Assembly: GCF_900156785.1 (NCBI RefSeq)
Contig: NZ_FTOP01000016.1
Location: 40,915-104,914 of the forward strand
Source of the DNA: Belliella pelovolcani
GTDB taxonomy: Bacteria > Bacteroidota > Bacteroidia > Cytophagales > Cyclobacteriaceae
DNA length: 64,000 bases
Direction of reading: 5' to 3'
Made by a program: the position numbers and the translations under genes. The notes under the pieces are model-generated. The model was given only the letters and a program-made list of their open reading frames with translations, was not told the DNA's origin and searched no databases. How positions within the stretch are numbered: position 1 is the stretch's first letter; every line of letters begins with the position of its first letter. Of this stretch, positions 39,302 to 47,536 are shown piece after piece.

Positions 39302-39502
39302 TTAATCAATTTCATCATCGAAATCTTCGTCGAAATCATCGTCGTCGAAGTCGTCGTCATCGTCGAAATCCAAAATGCCGTCGTCTATCAATTCACTGTC
39401 TTCATCTAGGTCATAAACCTCGTCCTGAAACTCCTCAGCAAACTCGTCATCATCATCTTCGAAATCTTCGAAATCATCAAATTCATCTTCAAAATCGTCC
39501 AT
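39302..39502 (-). CDS. Hyperacidic small protein (Asp/Glu-rich)
   Basis: A 66-residue frame made almost entirely of D, E and F (for example DDFEDEFDDFEDFEDDD; IDDGILDFDDDDDFDDDDF). It has a terminator right after its stop and its own upstream gap, which supports expression. No other feature fills the space. Such a protein should be disordered and could bind a basic partner or divalent cations, but this is inference. Low-complexity DNA could also keep the frame open by chance. Confidence 0.5.
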   Translation of the reverse strand: MDDFEDEFDDFEDFEDDDDEFAEEFQDEVYDLDEDSELIDDGILDFDDDDDFDDDDFDEDFDDEID

Positions 39503-39573
39503 AGTCTGATATTGATTAGTGACTCAAATATATTAATTGGATTGGTAATCACTAAATACAGCAAAATTTTTAT

Positions 39574-40071
39574 TTATGCCAATACCCTTACTTTATTATT
39601 TTTTTTATCAGAATAATTATCCTTGATTTCCAGACTTATATTTTCTTGTTCCAGCCATTGATTTTCAAGAATCTTAGTCCAAACTTCCAAATAATAGACC
39701 ACATCTTCTTTGTTGTTTTTAACAAGTTTATGACGGCGTTCGATTGGGATTTCTTTAAGCACAATAGGAGAAGAGAGTTTTTCCAAATGAGCCAAATCAT
39801 CAATTGTCAGGCCCGCTTGTACCAATTTGTCAATCACTAGGTCCATGGGTACTCCACTGCTAGGGCAATAATCTATCAATTGCTCGTTCCAATCACCATG
39901 TCTCTGCATGGCATATTGGTGAATTTCTGCTTTTGTGAATTGTGTTATTTCTTGTGCAAGGTTGCCACAATTGCAAGCCCCCATGTGACCCCATTGATAA
40001 GGAGCCCCGTTTTTCAGTTTCTCTATCGTTCTTCTAAAAGCCTGAATCAATTTTAAACTCGGTCTAGCCAT
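39574..40071 (-). CDS. Conserved-looking hypothetical protein with cysteine/histidine motifs
   Basis: The product has 165 residues, no signal peptide. Noticeable segments are QWGHMGACNCGNLAQEI (CNC pair, near residue 33), IHQYAMQRHGDWNEQLIDYCPSSG (one more Cys and two His) and a basic C-terminus. The layout could bind a metal. I do not recognise the family. Confidence 0.7.
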   Translation of the reverse strand: MARPSLKLIQAFRRTIEKLKNGAPYQWGHMGACNCGNLAQEITQFTKAEIHQYAMQRHGDWNEQLIDYCPSSGVPMDLVIDKLVQAGLTIDDLAHLEKLSSPIVLKEIPIERRHKLVKNNKEDVVYYLEVWTKILENQWLEQENISLEIKDNYSDKKNNKVRVLA

Positions 40072-40192
40072 AAATCTTATCTAGTATTTTAATCTTAATT
40101 ACATAACAAACAATTTACAAGTAGGTTTGGACAAAATCCAAAAAGATAGAGCACTGTAATAAAATTGATTATGAATGCGCGAGAAATAAAAA

Positions 40193-40211
40193 AACGGGCT
40201 CGAGGCCCGTT
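40193..40211 (-). terminator. Terminator overlapping the response-regulator stop
   Basis: Seven-pair stem (arms 40193-40199 and 40205-40211) with loop of five, then TTTTTTT on the minus strand. The arm includes part of the stop codon of the response regulator at 40210-40212. Confidence 0.8.
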
Positions 40212-40566
40212 AATTAAAAATAGTTTTAATATACTTTTTTATCAAAGGTTTTGATAAGTATTGTTTGACCAGTTGATAGTTATTTGCTTTGTTGATATCT
40301 CTTTCATCCACTGAGCTACTTAAGATATAGACTTCTGGCTGATAGTCAGAGGGCTCAAATTCTTCTAGAAAGTCCCAACCTGTCATTTCTGGCATGTTGA
40401 GATCTAGAAACAAGTAATTAGGATGGATATTTGAAATATCCTTTAGGGCATCAGTTGCACTTTGGAATTTGAAAATTCTGCAAGGAACTTTGATGTTTTT
40501 TGAAATCAACTTTTCCGTAACGAAAGTGCTGATTGGGTCGTCGTCTATAAGTACTATCTTAAGCAT
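40210..40566 (-). CDS. Stand-alone response regulator receiver protein (CheY-like)
   Basis: I take the ATG at 40566 (MLKIVLIDDDPIS), giving 118 residues; the frame upstream of it is not family-like. The acidic pocket is at residues 8-10 (DDD), the phospho-acceptor is D55 (FLDLNMPEM), the conserved Ser/Thr lies in ILSSS (about 83) and the lysine in LSKPL (about 106). No output domain exists. A cognate kinase is not nearby. It probably acts by protein contact. Confidence 0.9.
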   Translation of the reverse strand: MLKIVLIDDDPISTFVTEKLISKNIKVPCRIFKFQSATDALKDISNIHPNYLFLDLNMPEMTGWDFLEEFEPSDYQPEVYILSSSVDERDINKANNYQLVKQYLSKPLIKKYIKTIFN

Positions 40567-40674
40567 TGAAGTGCAGAATAGTTGTGTTGAAATACATAAA
40601 TATTGATACAAAAATACATCAATACTTTTGATATTCAATACACTTCTTAAGAATTTTTTTTAAAATCAAGTTAA

Positions 40675-40986
40675 TTAGGGATTAATTTTCTGTTTTTTGG
40701 TCAAAATCTCGTAAAAAAGGATAAAATCTGAGGCTAAACTGTAAAAAGGATACTTAAAAGTAGCTGGTTTATTTTTTTCAAAGAAATAGTGACCCACCCA
40801 AGCAAATCCGTATCCAACCAAGGGGATGGTAGCCAAATACCAAAACCTACTGAGAAAAATGCTCACAATAAAAATGATTAGTACAAGCCCTGTTCCAATG
40901 AAATGTAACAGCCTACTTGTTGGGTTTTGATGCTCTTGAAGGTAGTATGGATAAAATTCTTTGAGGGAGTTGATTCGCTTTTCCAT
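40675..40986 (-). CDS. DUF962 (Mpo1-like) membrane protein
   Basis: The product has 103 residues. The N-terminal YPYYLQEHQNPTSRLLHFIGT (conserved H of EH and H of LHF) and GYGFAWVGHYFFEKNKPATF are those of the Mpo1-like family. Yeast Mpo1 is a dioxygenase in fatty-acid alpha-oxidation, using histidines of this type. Two or more membrane helices are present (about residues 30-62). A matching role in this bacterium is inference. Confidence 0.85.
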   Translation of the reverse strand: MEKRINSLKEFYPYYLQEHQNPTSRLLHFIGTGLVLIIFIVSIFLSRFWYLATIPLVGYGFAWVGHYFFEKNKPATFKYPFYSLASDFILFYEILTKKQKINP

Positions 40987-41013
40987 TTAAAGGGTCATTT
41001 AGACAGGTTGATT

Positions 41014-41577
41014 TTAATTTTGATTCATATGCTGATCATAAGCTTTGACAATTTTATCTACTGATTTTATAAGCTTTTTATTTTTGGTTTTGATAGTAGA
41101 TGCTTCCGAAACCGCAGTTAAACGCATCAACATTTTATCTTGCTTCGGATCAATAAAATCAATTATGAGTTGAATCAATTCATAATTTCTAGTTGATACC
41201 ATGTTCTGTCTACCCATAAATCTAGGATCATACATCCAAGGATCCCATACACGCATCCCCCACATTGGAAACTGATTTTGAAAAACTTCTTTTTGTCGGG
41301 GATCTTCATTCGAACTGAATTTGATAACCACATCAGGCGTATCTCGGTCATAATATAGACCTAGATCCTTCATTTTAATTTCTATTTCATTGATAATTTT
41401 TTCATTGATCAATTCATCTTCGACTCCTTTTAGGTTGATTTCTTTGTTAACTATCACGAAGGACCTATTTTCTTTGTAGGGCCTCAATTCGACATTTTCC
41501 TTAAAAAGCTCAATAGAACTACAAGAGATACTTATAATTAGGATGGATAGAATTAGAGCAGTTTGATGAAATTTCAT
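41014..41577 (-). CDS. DUF4136 lipoprotein
   Basis: I choose the ATG at 41577 (MKFHQTALILSIL), giving 187 residues; the longer frame would run into the divergent gene's control region. The signal peptide ends in a lipobox (ISIS-C), so it is an outer-membrane or inner-membrane lipoprotein. The central part (DVVIKFSSNEDP; YELIQLIIDFIDPKQDKMLMRLTAVSEA) is typical of DUF4136, whose function is unknown. Confidence 0.8.
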   Translation of the reverse strand: MKFHQTALILSILIISISCSSIELFKENVELRPYKENRSFVIVNKEINLKGVEDELINEKIINEIEIKMKDLGLYYDRDTPDVVIKFSSNEDPRQKEVFQNQFPMWGMRVWDPWMYDPRFMGRQNMVSTRNYELIQLIIDFIDPKQDKMLMRLTAVSEASTIKTKNKKLIKSVDKIVKAYDQHMNQN

Positions 41578-41676
41578 GCTTATGCGTTTTAATCGAAACG
41601 TATTTTTTTGATTAAGTATATAAATTTTACAATTTTGAAATTGTTTGATATTAATGTTTACTTTAAATATAACCAA

Positions 41677-42576
41677 ATGAAAAATCTATTTACATTTTGC
41701 TTCTTCTTATTTATTATTTCTCAAACATTTGGTCAGGATATAGATTCTCTGAACATTGATTCCAAGAAAGATACGACCTATTGGGACTCTGAGTTCAGTG
41801 CAGGTTTGAATTTTAATCAAGCTGCCTTTAGTGGCAATTGGAAGGCGGGTGGTGTTAATTCAGTCGCTTTTGGGTCAATTGTCTCAGGAAAAGCAAATTA
41901 TGCCAAAGGTAAGTTGAGTTGGGATAATCAGTTAGAGTTAATTTATGGTATTGTAAAAAATGAAGGCCAACAATTAAGAAAATCAAACGATAGAATTTTC
42001 TTTGATTCCAAAGTTGGTTATAAAGCAGGAAAAAATTGGTCGTATTTTGGATCAATAAATTTCTTGACGCAGTTTACTGATGGTTTTGAGTTCGGCCCAG
42101 ATGATCAGCGCACCTTGATTTCGGGGTTTTTATCACCAGCTTTTTTGACTTCTGGTATTGGTATGGAGTACAAGCCTAACAAGGACTTTGCATTGCGTAT
42201 AGCGCCTTTTTCACCTAGGTTTACTTTCGTGACTGACCCTACAATCATCCAGAATGTACCTAGTAACTATGGTGTGCCTGAGGGTCAAACCGTACGAACA
42301 GAATGGTTAGCCTTGCAGCTTTTTGCTACTTACAATAAAGATATCACAGATAATCTTTCCATCAGATCTAGATATCAGATGTTTGCTAATTATGAAACAT
42401 TGGCATTTAGAACCATTGACCATAGATTAGATGTGACCTTGATTGCAAAAATTACCCGATTTGTTGATGTGACTTTTACAAGTATCAATGTCTATGATCT
42501 TGACATGGATCCTGGAATTCAATACTCTCAGGCACTTGCACTAGGTATTTTGTATAAGGTGAATAACAAAAAGTAG
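41677..42576 (+). CDS. DUF3078 exported protein
   Basis: I use the ATG at 41677 (MKNLFTFCFFLFII), giving 299 residues with a signal peptide ending in FGQ. The start region WDSEFSAGLNFNQAAFSGNWKAGGVNSVAFGS (about residues 37-68) is the DUF3078 hallmark. The rest alternates like a small outer-membrane beta-barrel, ending in a basic-aromatic tail. The function is not known. It is divergent from the DUF4136 lipoprotein. Confidence 0.85.
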   Translation: MKNLFTFCFFLFIISQTFGQDIDSLNIDSKKDTTYWDSEFSAGLNFNQAAFSGNWKAGGVNSVAFGSIVSGKANYAKGKLSWDNQLELIYGIVKNEGQQLRKSNDRIFFDSKVGYKAGKNWSYFGSINFLTQFTDGFEFGPDDQRTLISGFLSPAFLTSGIGMEYKPNKDFALRIAPFSPRFTFVTDPTIIQNVPSNYGVPEGQTVRTEWLALQLFATYNKDITDNLSIRSRYQMFANYETLAFRTIDHRLDVTLIAKITRFVDVTFTSINVYDLDMDPGIQYSQALALGILYKVNNKK

Positions 42577-42682
42577 GTATTTGTACACCTTTTTTGTAAA
42601 TAATTTTGAATATTATTTTTATATAGTATTTTTGTTTCAATTGTGGTAGTTAAATAATAGTTGGTTTAGTTTTCATATAAAG

Positions 42683-42703
42683 AGCAGGAGAATTTCTCCT
42701 GCT
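42683..42703 (+). terminator. Terminator of the DUF3078 gene
   Basis: Nine-pair stem (arms 42683-42691 and 42695-42703) with a three-base loop, then TTTTT. Confidence 0.85.
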
Positions 42704-42741
42704 TTTTTACTTTTAACAAAACCTATTTTAATCATTATTTT

Positions 42742-43578
42742 TTAAAAAGTATTTTTTCTCAAACTGATCACAGGAATATCGATCATAGCGATCAAATTTT
42801 CCGTGACACTTGGTGAGAAATATTGGAGTAAATCTGATTTACCAAATGTAATTACGGCAACGGCATCGGCTTGGGTCTTTTTGGCGAATTGTATAATTCC
42901 TCGTTCTTCTCGAAAAGCATCTACAATATTAATTTCATGATTGTAAGCTGCAAATTCATCTAAAAATGACTGTCCGATTTTTAAGATGTCGTTTGTCTCT
43001 ACAAAATGATCTGGCGTATTGACGTATAGTACCTTTAATTCTGCCTTTAGCAATTCAGCAAAGTTTTCAATTTGTGCAAAGGATTTACCTGTCTCTTCTC
43101 TGAAATTAGTAGCGATTACCAAAGTATCTATACGGCTATGCTCAAACCCTTCTTTAATGACTATGACAGGTACATTGGTTCTTCTAAGCATGGAGTAAGT
43201 ATTAGAGCCTAGCATGTGCTCTTTGAAGCCATAAGTTCCGTGAGAACCCATCACTACCATATCAACTTTTTCTGATGCTACATACTTATTGATTCTTTCA
43301 GCTCCATTGGAGTAGACAAGTAGTTTGTTGGCCGATATACCCATTGCTTGAGCTCTTTCCACAAGGTCTTTAAGATTTGCCTTGGCAGCGTTGATTTCAC
43401 TTTTTTTATCCGGGAATAAGTTTTCTTGTTCAGGTGTGAGTTTGGCCCATACAATGGGAGTGATGATGATGTGCATGAATAGAACCTCTGCATCTATTTT
43501 CTTTGCAAGGGCAATACCATATTTTTCAGCTGCTTTGGCACAGCTTGAGAAGTCAGTTGGAATCAGGATCTTTTTCAT
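42742..43578 (-). CDS. Tandem universal stress protein
   Basis: I choose the ATG at 43578 (MKKILIPTDFSSCA), giving 278 residues with two Usp domains (about 1-145 and 150-278). The first domain has the ATP-loop pattern GSHG followed by GSN (VVMGSHGTYGFKEHMLGSNTYSM). The second domain lacks a clean loop (ITFGKSDLLQYF) and may not bind ATP. Such proteins respond to starvation and stress. It is the last ordinary gene before the island boundary. Confidence 0.92.
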   Translation of the reverse strand: MKKILIPTDFSSCAKAAEKYGIALAKKIDAEVLFMHIIITPIVWAKLTPEQENLFPDKKSEINAAKANLKDLVERAQAMGISANKLLVYSNGAERINKYVASEKVDMVVMGSHGTYGFKEHMLGSNTYSMLRRTNVPVIVIKEGFEHSRIDTLVIATNFREETGKSFAQIENFAELLKAELKVLYVNTPDHFVETNDILKIGQSFLDEFAAYNHEINIVDAFREERGIIQFAKKTQADAVAVITFGKSDLLQYFSPSVTENLIAMIDIPVISLRKNTF

Positions 43579-43700
43579 ATGTTTGAGGGTTTTATAATGG
43601 TTAATGCTCAAATATAAATGGTATTTATTTGTATATCAGTGAGATAGGTTAGTTCAAAAAATGATAAAAGTCAGTTAGGGACGGCTGGGAATGGAAAAAA

Positions 43701-43735
43701 ATAATCCCACTAGTATCAGATACTAGTGGGATTAT
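43701..43735 (-). terminator. Strong terminator of the disrupted tRNA gene
   Basis: Perfect 17-pair inverted repeat (arms 43701-43717 and 43719-43735, one-base centre). On the minus strand it is followed by a T run. It begins one base after the tRNA 3' end, so it is the native terminator of that tRNA. Confidence 0.8.
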
Positions 43736-43736
43736 G

Positions 43737-43762
43737 TACACCCGGAAGGATTCGAACCCTTC
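43737..43762 (-). other. 3' end of a tRNA gene: attachment-site scar of an integrated element
   Basis: On the minus strand this reads as a T-arm (GAAGG, loop GTTCGAAT, CCTTC, 43745-43762), then a seven-base acceptor strand (CGGGTGT) and a discriminator A. No matching 5' half (D-arm, anticodon arm, acceptor partner ACACCCG) exists at the place it should occupy up to about 43815. The loop has eight bases, one more than normal, so the copy may already be decayed. A lone tRNA 3' end beside a native terminator is the usual mark left by tyrosine recombinases that insert into tRNA genes. The island would extend to the right. Confidence 0.6.
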
Positions 43763-44005
43763 TTGTAAATCTTTGATTATCAATATATTGTTTTTGCTAT
43801 TTCAATATACTCCACGAATGACGCGTTGTTTGTTGAACGTCTGAGATAAAGTTAATTATTATACAAAATAAAAGCAAAGAAAATCAATATAATTTAGTGA
43901 TCTAGGTAGTAAGATGGCTTACCCGTGAAAACTACTTTAGTTCGTTCTTAAAGTCCTCACCTATATTACATTAGAGCAATTTAAAATTATATTGATACCT
44001 ATTAA

Positions 44006-44240
44006 TCAAACAAAACTAACTTCACTACCAAGTTTAGGATGATATGAAGGGTTATAAGTGATTAATTTCTTTCTTACCAATTCTTTCATGCATTTGTAAT
44101 AAGTACCAAGAGACTTTACCTGTGAATGCTTCATGATTTTCCTTCGTGAAATTCTGAAGCATTCACTTCCTCCCCTGCGAAAATGGTGTTTAAATCTATT
44201 AAAAGTAGCAAGTAATAGATTTAGAAAAAAATTGACTAAC
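44006..44240 (-). pseudogene. Decayed copy of the mobile-element gene at 61508-61804
   Basis: The minus-strand frame ending at TGA 44006-44008 encodes about 75 residues that match the intact 98-residue protein at 61508 in order: CFRISRRKIMKHSQVKSL against CFRITRRRVMKLSQIKSL, TYYKCMKELVRKK against TYHKCIKELVNKK, and HPKLGSEVSF against HPKLGSEVQF. No ATG or homologous N-terminus precedes it and a stop lies upstream near 44265, so it is truncated. It shows that a second, related element once lay here. Confidence 0.8.
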
Positions 44241-44265
44241 CGCTTTCTTCAAAATAGTATTTGTT

Positions 44266-44702
44266 AAGTTAAAGGAAAAAGAAATCATAGAAGTGAAAAA
44301 GGTTATTAGGCGTACTTTTACCTAGCTATAAGTTTTTGCGTCTGAATCTGTTCAATGATTGATGTTGCTATTTTTATCATTGGGGGTGTAATTCCTTTTG
44401 ATGAAGTTAATGCAGTATTTAGATTTTTAATTAGAAAAAAAACATTGATTGCCCAATGAAAAAAACGCTTCCATTTACTATTTCAGGCTATTGTAACATT
44501 TTTACCTAGTATTTGAAACAATCTCACAAGAATAAGGAGTAAAGTATTTTCCAACTTTGATGCAGTAAATAAATCAATAGAAGTTGAAGTTTAAGAAAAT
44601 TTCAAAATCAAAAAAGCTCAAGATCTACCAGGTGAGAGAAGTTGTTTTCGGACTTCTCTTTCTGGTATTCTTGTTGATGCTAACAATTATTTTCTAAAGT
44701 CC
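44266..44702. other. Non-coding leader and island debris before the TonB receptor
   Basis: No credible gene is seen. Short frames occur on both strands (for example a plus-strand 34-residue stretch with IFIIGGVIPFDE and a minus-strand stretch without a start), but neither is convincing. An eight-pair hairpin (arms 44635-44642 and 44552+100 region, i.e. 44652-44659) lies about 45 bases before the receptor ATG and may be a leader structure. The stretch 43763-44005 to the left likewise holds nothing I can name. Confidence 0.4.
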
Positions 44703-47531
44703 ATGAAGCCCAAAATTCTACCTTTTCTCTTTTGCCTTTTCTTATATGGAGGAATTGCTGCACAAAACTTTACTATCAAAGGTAAAGTAGTAGACAGTGA
44801 AACAAATGAGCCTCTTTTTGGTGCAAGTATCATTTTTGAAGGAGGGTTTTCAGGCGTTGCTACTTCTTTGTCAGGTGATTTTACTATGGTAACTAGTGCC
44901 GGTGGAGAACAGGTTCTACTAATTAGCTACTTAGGTTATGAAACCAAAAGGCTAACAATAAATATTGAAAATCAAGAAAACAATATAGGAACAATAAAAT
45001 TGGGAGCAGATGCGCAAAATCTTGATGTTTTTGAAGTAAGGGCTAGTTTAGAGGGACAGCAGAGAGCATTTAATCAACAAAGAACAGCAGATAATATCAA
45101 AAATGTGATTTCAGCAGACCTAATAGGTAGGTTCCCTGATTTAAATGTGGCAGAAGCCATGCAAAGAGTGCCTGGTGTAAATATTCAACGGGATAAAGGA
45201 GAGGGGTCAACAGTCAGTATAAGAGGAACACCACAACATTTTACAGCCATTCAAATTAATGGAGAACAAATTCCTTCAGTCCAACAAGATGGTTCTAGAA
45301 ATGAGGCGCTCGATTTGATTCCTGCCGATCAGCTTTCAAGTATGGAAATTACCAAAGCACCTACATCGGATATGGATGGAGATGCTATAGGTGGGGTGAT
45401 CAATTTAAGAACTCCAGTTGCAAGAAAGTTAGATTTGGCTGTAAGGGCAGAGTCGGCACTTGGCTACAATGATCTCTCTGGAGGATTAAATGGGATAGGT
45501 AAAATCAGATTAGACAAACGATTTTTCTCTTCTAATAAAGTTCCTGAAGGTAAACTAGGTGTAATTTTGGGAGCAAGTTATTATAGTACAAATAATTCTG
45601 AGGATAGAATTGATGCAACATGGCAAGGAATTCCAAGACCTGTAGGGAACATGGAAGAGCCTCAAATAGTGATGTCAAATTATCAGTTTAGAAGTACTAT
45701 CAATGAAAGAGAAAGGATAGGTGCTACAGCAACTTTTGATTATAAATTCAACTCAAACCATGAAGTTGTATTCAACTACATGTACAACAGGAGAGAGGAT
45801 AATGATTTGCGAAATAGATTACGCTTTGATATGGATAGAAGTGGTTCTACATTTCAAAGGCTAGATTCGATAACAAATGGTAGAATAAGACGAGATATCA
45901 ATATTTTTGATGAACTAAAAACAAACCAAAGTTTTAATTTACAAGGGTTCCATACCTTAGGCTTATGGAAAATTGATTGGTCTGCCTATTATACGATTTC
46001 CAATAGAACTTTTAGCTCTGATAGAGGGGATTTCGCCCAAGATAATGTGGGGATTGTAACAGATAATCTAAGTGGTATTTATGCAGATGTGCCACAATTT
46101 AGATCTGCTAGCAATGAACAAAGTTTTTATGACCCTTTTTTTTACAGTGATTTTAGAAGGTATGAAGAGGATTTCGAAACTACTGATGCGACAAATTTAG
46201 TGACAAGGGTAGATTTAATTAGAAATTTTACTTTTGGATCGGGAAATCAAGGGTATTTTAAATTCGGTGGCAAAATCAGGTCTCAGACTAATTCAAAGTT
46301 CAGAGACAATAGAGTGCTTAGATTTAATGATCCAAATGGACTAATTAATACCACTGAGGCATTTTTAAGGGTACTGAGTGGCAGTCAACCCATTAGCTTC
46401 ATGAATGATAGTTATAGATTTGGGCCTTTGATTGGTCGTAATAATTTTCAGTCGTATATCAATGCTAATAGGCTATTTCTGACCGAGGGTGATGATGCTT
46501 GGGATTCTAGAAGATTGTCTTTGAGTGATACTTATGATGCTTTTGAAGATATCTACGCAGGTTATGCAATGACTAGACTTCAATTAAATAATTGGATGTT
46601 TTTGGCGGGATTGAGATATGAATTTAATCAAGTTGTATACGACGCTTTTGAAGTTTTTAGGGTAGGTACTGATGTACAAGGTACACCGCTAAGGGGAGGA
46701 ACAGATTATGGATTTCTATTACCAAATCTTCATGTCAAGTATAATTTAGATAAATTTCGTGCATTGAGATTTTCTGCTGTTGTTAATTATGCTAGACCAA
46801 ATTTTGTAGATATAGTCCCTTTTGTCAATTATGATGCTGATGCCATCACTTTAAGGCTAGGAAATCCAGACCTACAACCTGCAAGAGCTATTAATTTTGA
46901 TTTGATGTACGAGCATTATTTTGCAAATGTTGGAATATTCTCTGTTGGAGCATTCTTTAAAGATATAGATCAATTCCAATTCTCTAGAATAGATCCTTCT
47001 TTATTAGAAGACTTCCCTGGTTATCCAGGGACTCAAGGCTTTATTTTTAGGCAGGAACAAAATGGAGAAAATGCAAAAGTTGGTGGAATAGAAGTGAATT
47101 TTGTTAGAGCTTTAGACTTTTTGCCTGGCGTGCTCAGCAATCTTAACATAGATGCCAATTATACATATGCTTATTCTGATGCCTTTACTCAGGATCGTAG
47201 AAATATTTCCTTGCCAGGACAAGCTCAACATACTTTCAATACGGCCTTATCTGGAGATTTTGGAAAGTTTACAGGTAGGATAATGGCAAATTATAATGGT
47301 GATTTTGTAAGCTCTTTGGCATCTCAAAGACAGGATGATATTATTCAAGAACAAAGACTTCAACTTGATGCAAGTGCGAATTATAATTTAAATAGTCGTT
47401 GGAGACTATTTGGAGAATGGGTGAATATCACAAATTCTCCAAGTATTAGATATCAGGGCGATCGAAGTAGAATTTCGAGAATTGCATATTTCGGTTGGTG
47501 GACCAGAGTAGGAGTAGGATTTAGATTTTAA
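44703..47531 (+). CDS. TonB-dependent outer-membrane receptor
   Basis: The product has 942 residues. After a signal peptide (LPFLFCLFLYGGIAA), a carboxypeptidase-like regulatory domain occupies about residues 22-105 (IKGKVVDSETNEPLFGASI; LISYLGYETKRLTI). The plug domain follows at about 125-235 (NVAEAMQRVPGVNIQRDKGEGSTVSIRGTP; DAIGGVINLRTP), then the 22-strand barrel, ending in an aromatic VGVGFRF. It imports a ligand across the outer membrane using TonB energy. It is followed by two lipoproteins rather than by a SusD gene, so it is not a standard SusC/D pair. Confidence 0.93.
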   Translation: MKPKILPFLFCLFLYGGIAAQNFTIKGKVVDSETNEPLFGASIIFEGGFSGVATSLSGDFTMVTSAGGEQVLLISYLGYETKRLTINIENQENNIGTIKLGADAQNLDVFEVRASLEGQQRAFNQQRTADNIKNVISADLIGRFPDLNVAEAMQRVPGVNIQRDKGEGSTVSIRGTPQHFTAIQINGEQIPSVQQDGSRNEALDLIPADQLSSMEITKAPTSDMDGDAIGGVINLRTPVARKLDLAVRAESALGYNDLSGGLNGIGKIRLDKRFFSSNKVPEGKLGVILGASYYSTNNSEDRIDATWQGIPRPVGNMEEPQIVMSNYQFRSTINERERIGATATFDYKFNSNHEVVFNYMYNRREDNDLRNRLRFDMDRSGSTFQRLDSITNGRIRRDINIFDELKTNQSFNLQGFHTLGLWKIDWSAYYTISNRTFSSDRGDFAQDNVGIVTDNLSGIYADVPQFRSASNEQSFYDPFFYSDFRRYEEDFETTDATNLVTRVDLIRNFTFGSGNQGYFKFGGKIRSQTNSKFRDNRVLRFNDPNGLINTTEAFLRVLSGSQPISFMNDSYRFGPLIGRNNFQSYINANRLFLTEGDDAWDSRRLSLSDTYDAFEDIYAGYAMTRLQLNNWMFLAGLRYEFNQVVYDAFEVFRVGTDVQGTPLRGGTDYGFLLPNLHVKYNLDKFRALRFSAVVNYARPNFVDIVPFVNYDADAITLRLGNPDLQPARAINFDLMYEHYFANVGIFSVGAFFKDIDQFQFSRIDPSLLEDFPGYPGTQGFIFRQEQNGENAKVGGIEVNFVRALDFLPGVLSNLNIDANYTYAYSDAFTQDRRNISLPGQAQHTFNTALSGDFGKFTGRIMANYNGDFVSSLASQRQDDIIQEQRLQLDASANYNLNSRWRLFGEWVNITNSPSIRYQGDRSRISRIAYFGWWTRVGVGFRF

Positions 47532-47536
47532 ATAAG

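Noticed and set aside
43737..43815. A complete tRNA gene at this position
   Set aside because: The 5' half does not pair: no D-arm, no anticodon stem and no ACACCCG partner for the acceptor strand.
44355..44460. Short plus-strand frame with IFIIGGVIPFDE resembling a B12-binding mutase segment
   Set aside because: Only about 30 residues, no upstream match and stop codons in frame; the likeness is too short to support a pseudogene.
44280..44480. Minus-strand frame beside the decayed mobile gene, tested as a remnant of the HTH gene at 61820
   Set aside because: The translation shows no match to the winged-helix motif and has no start codon.
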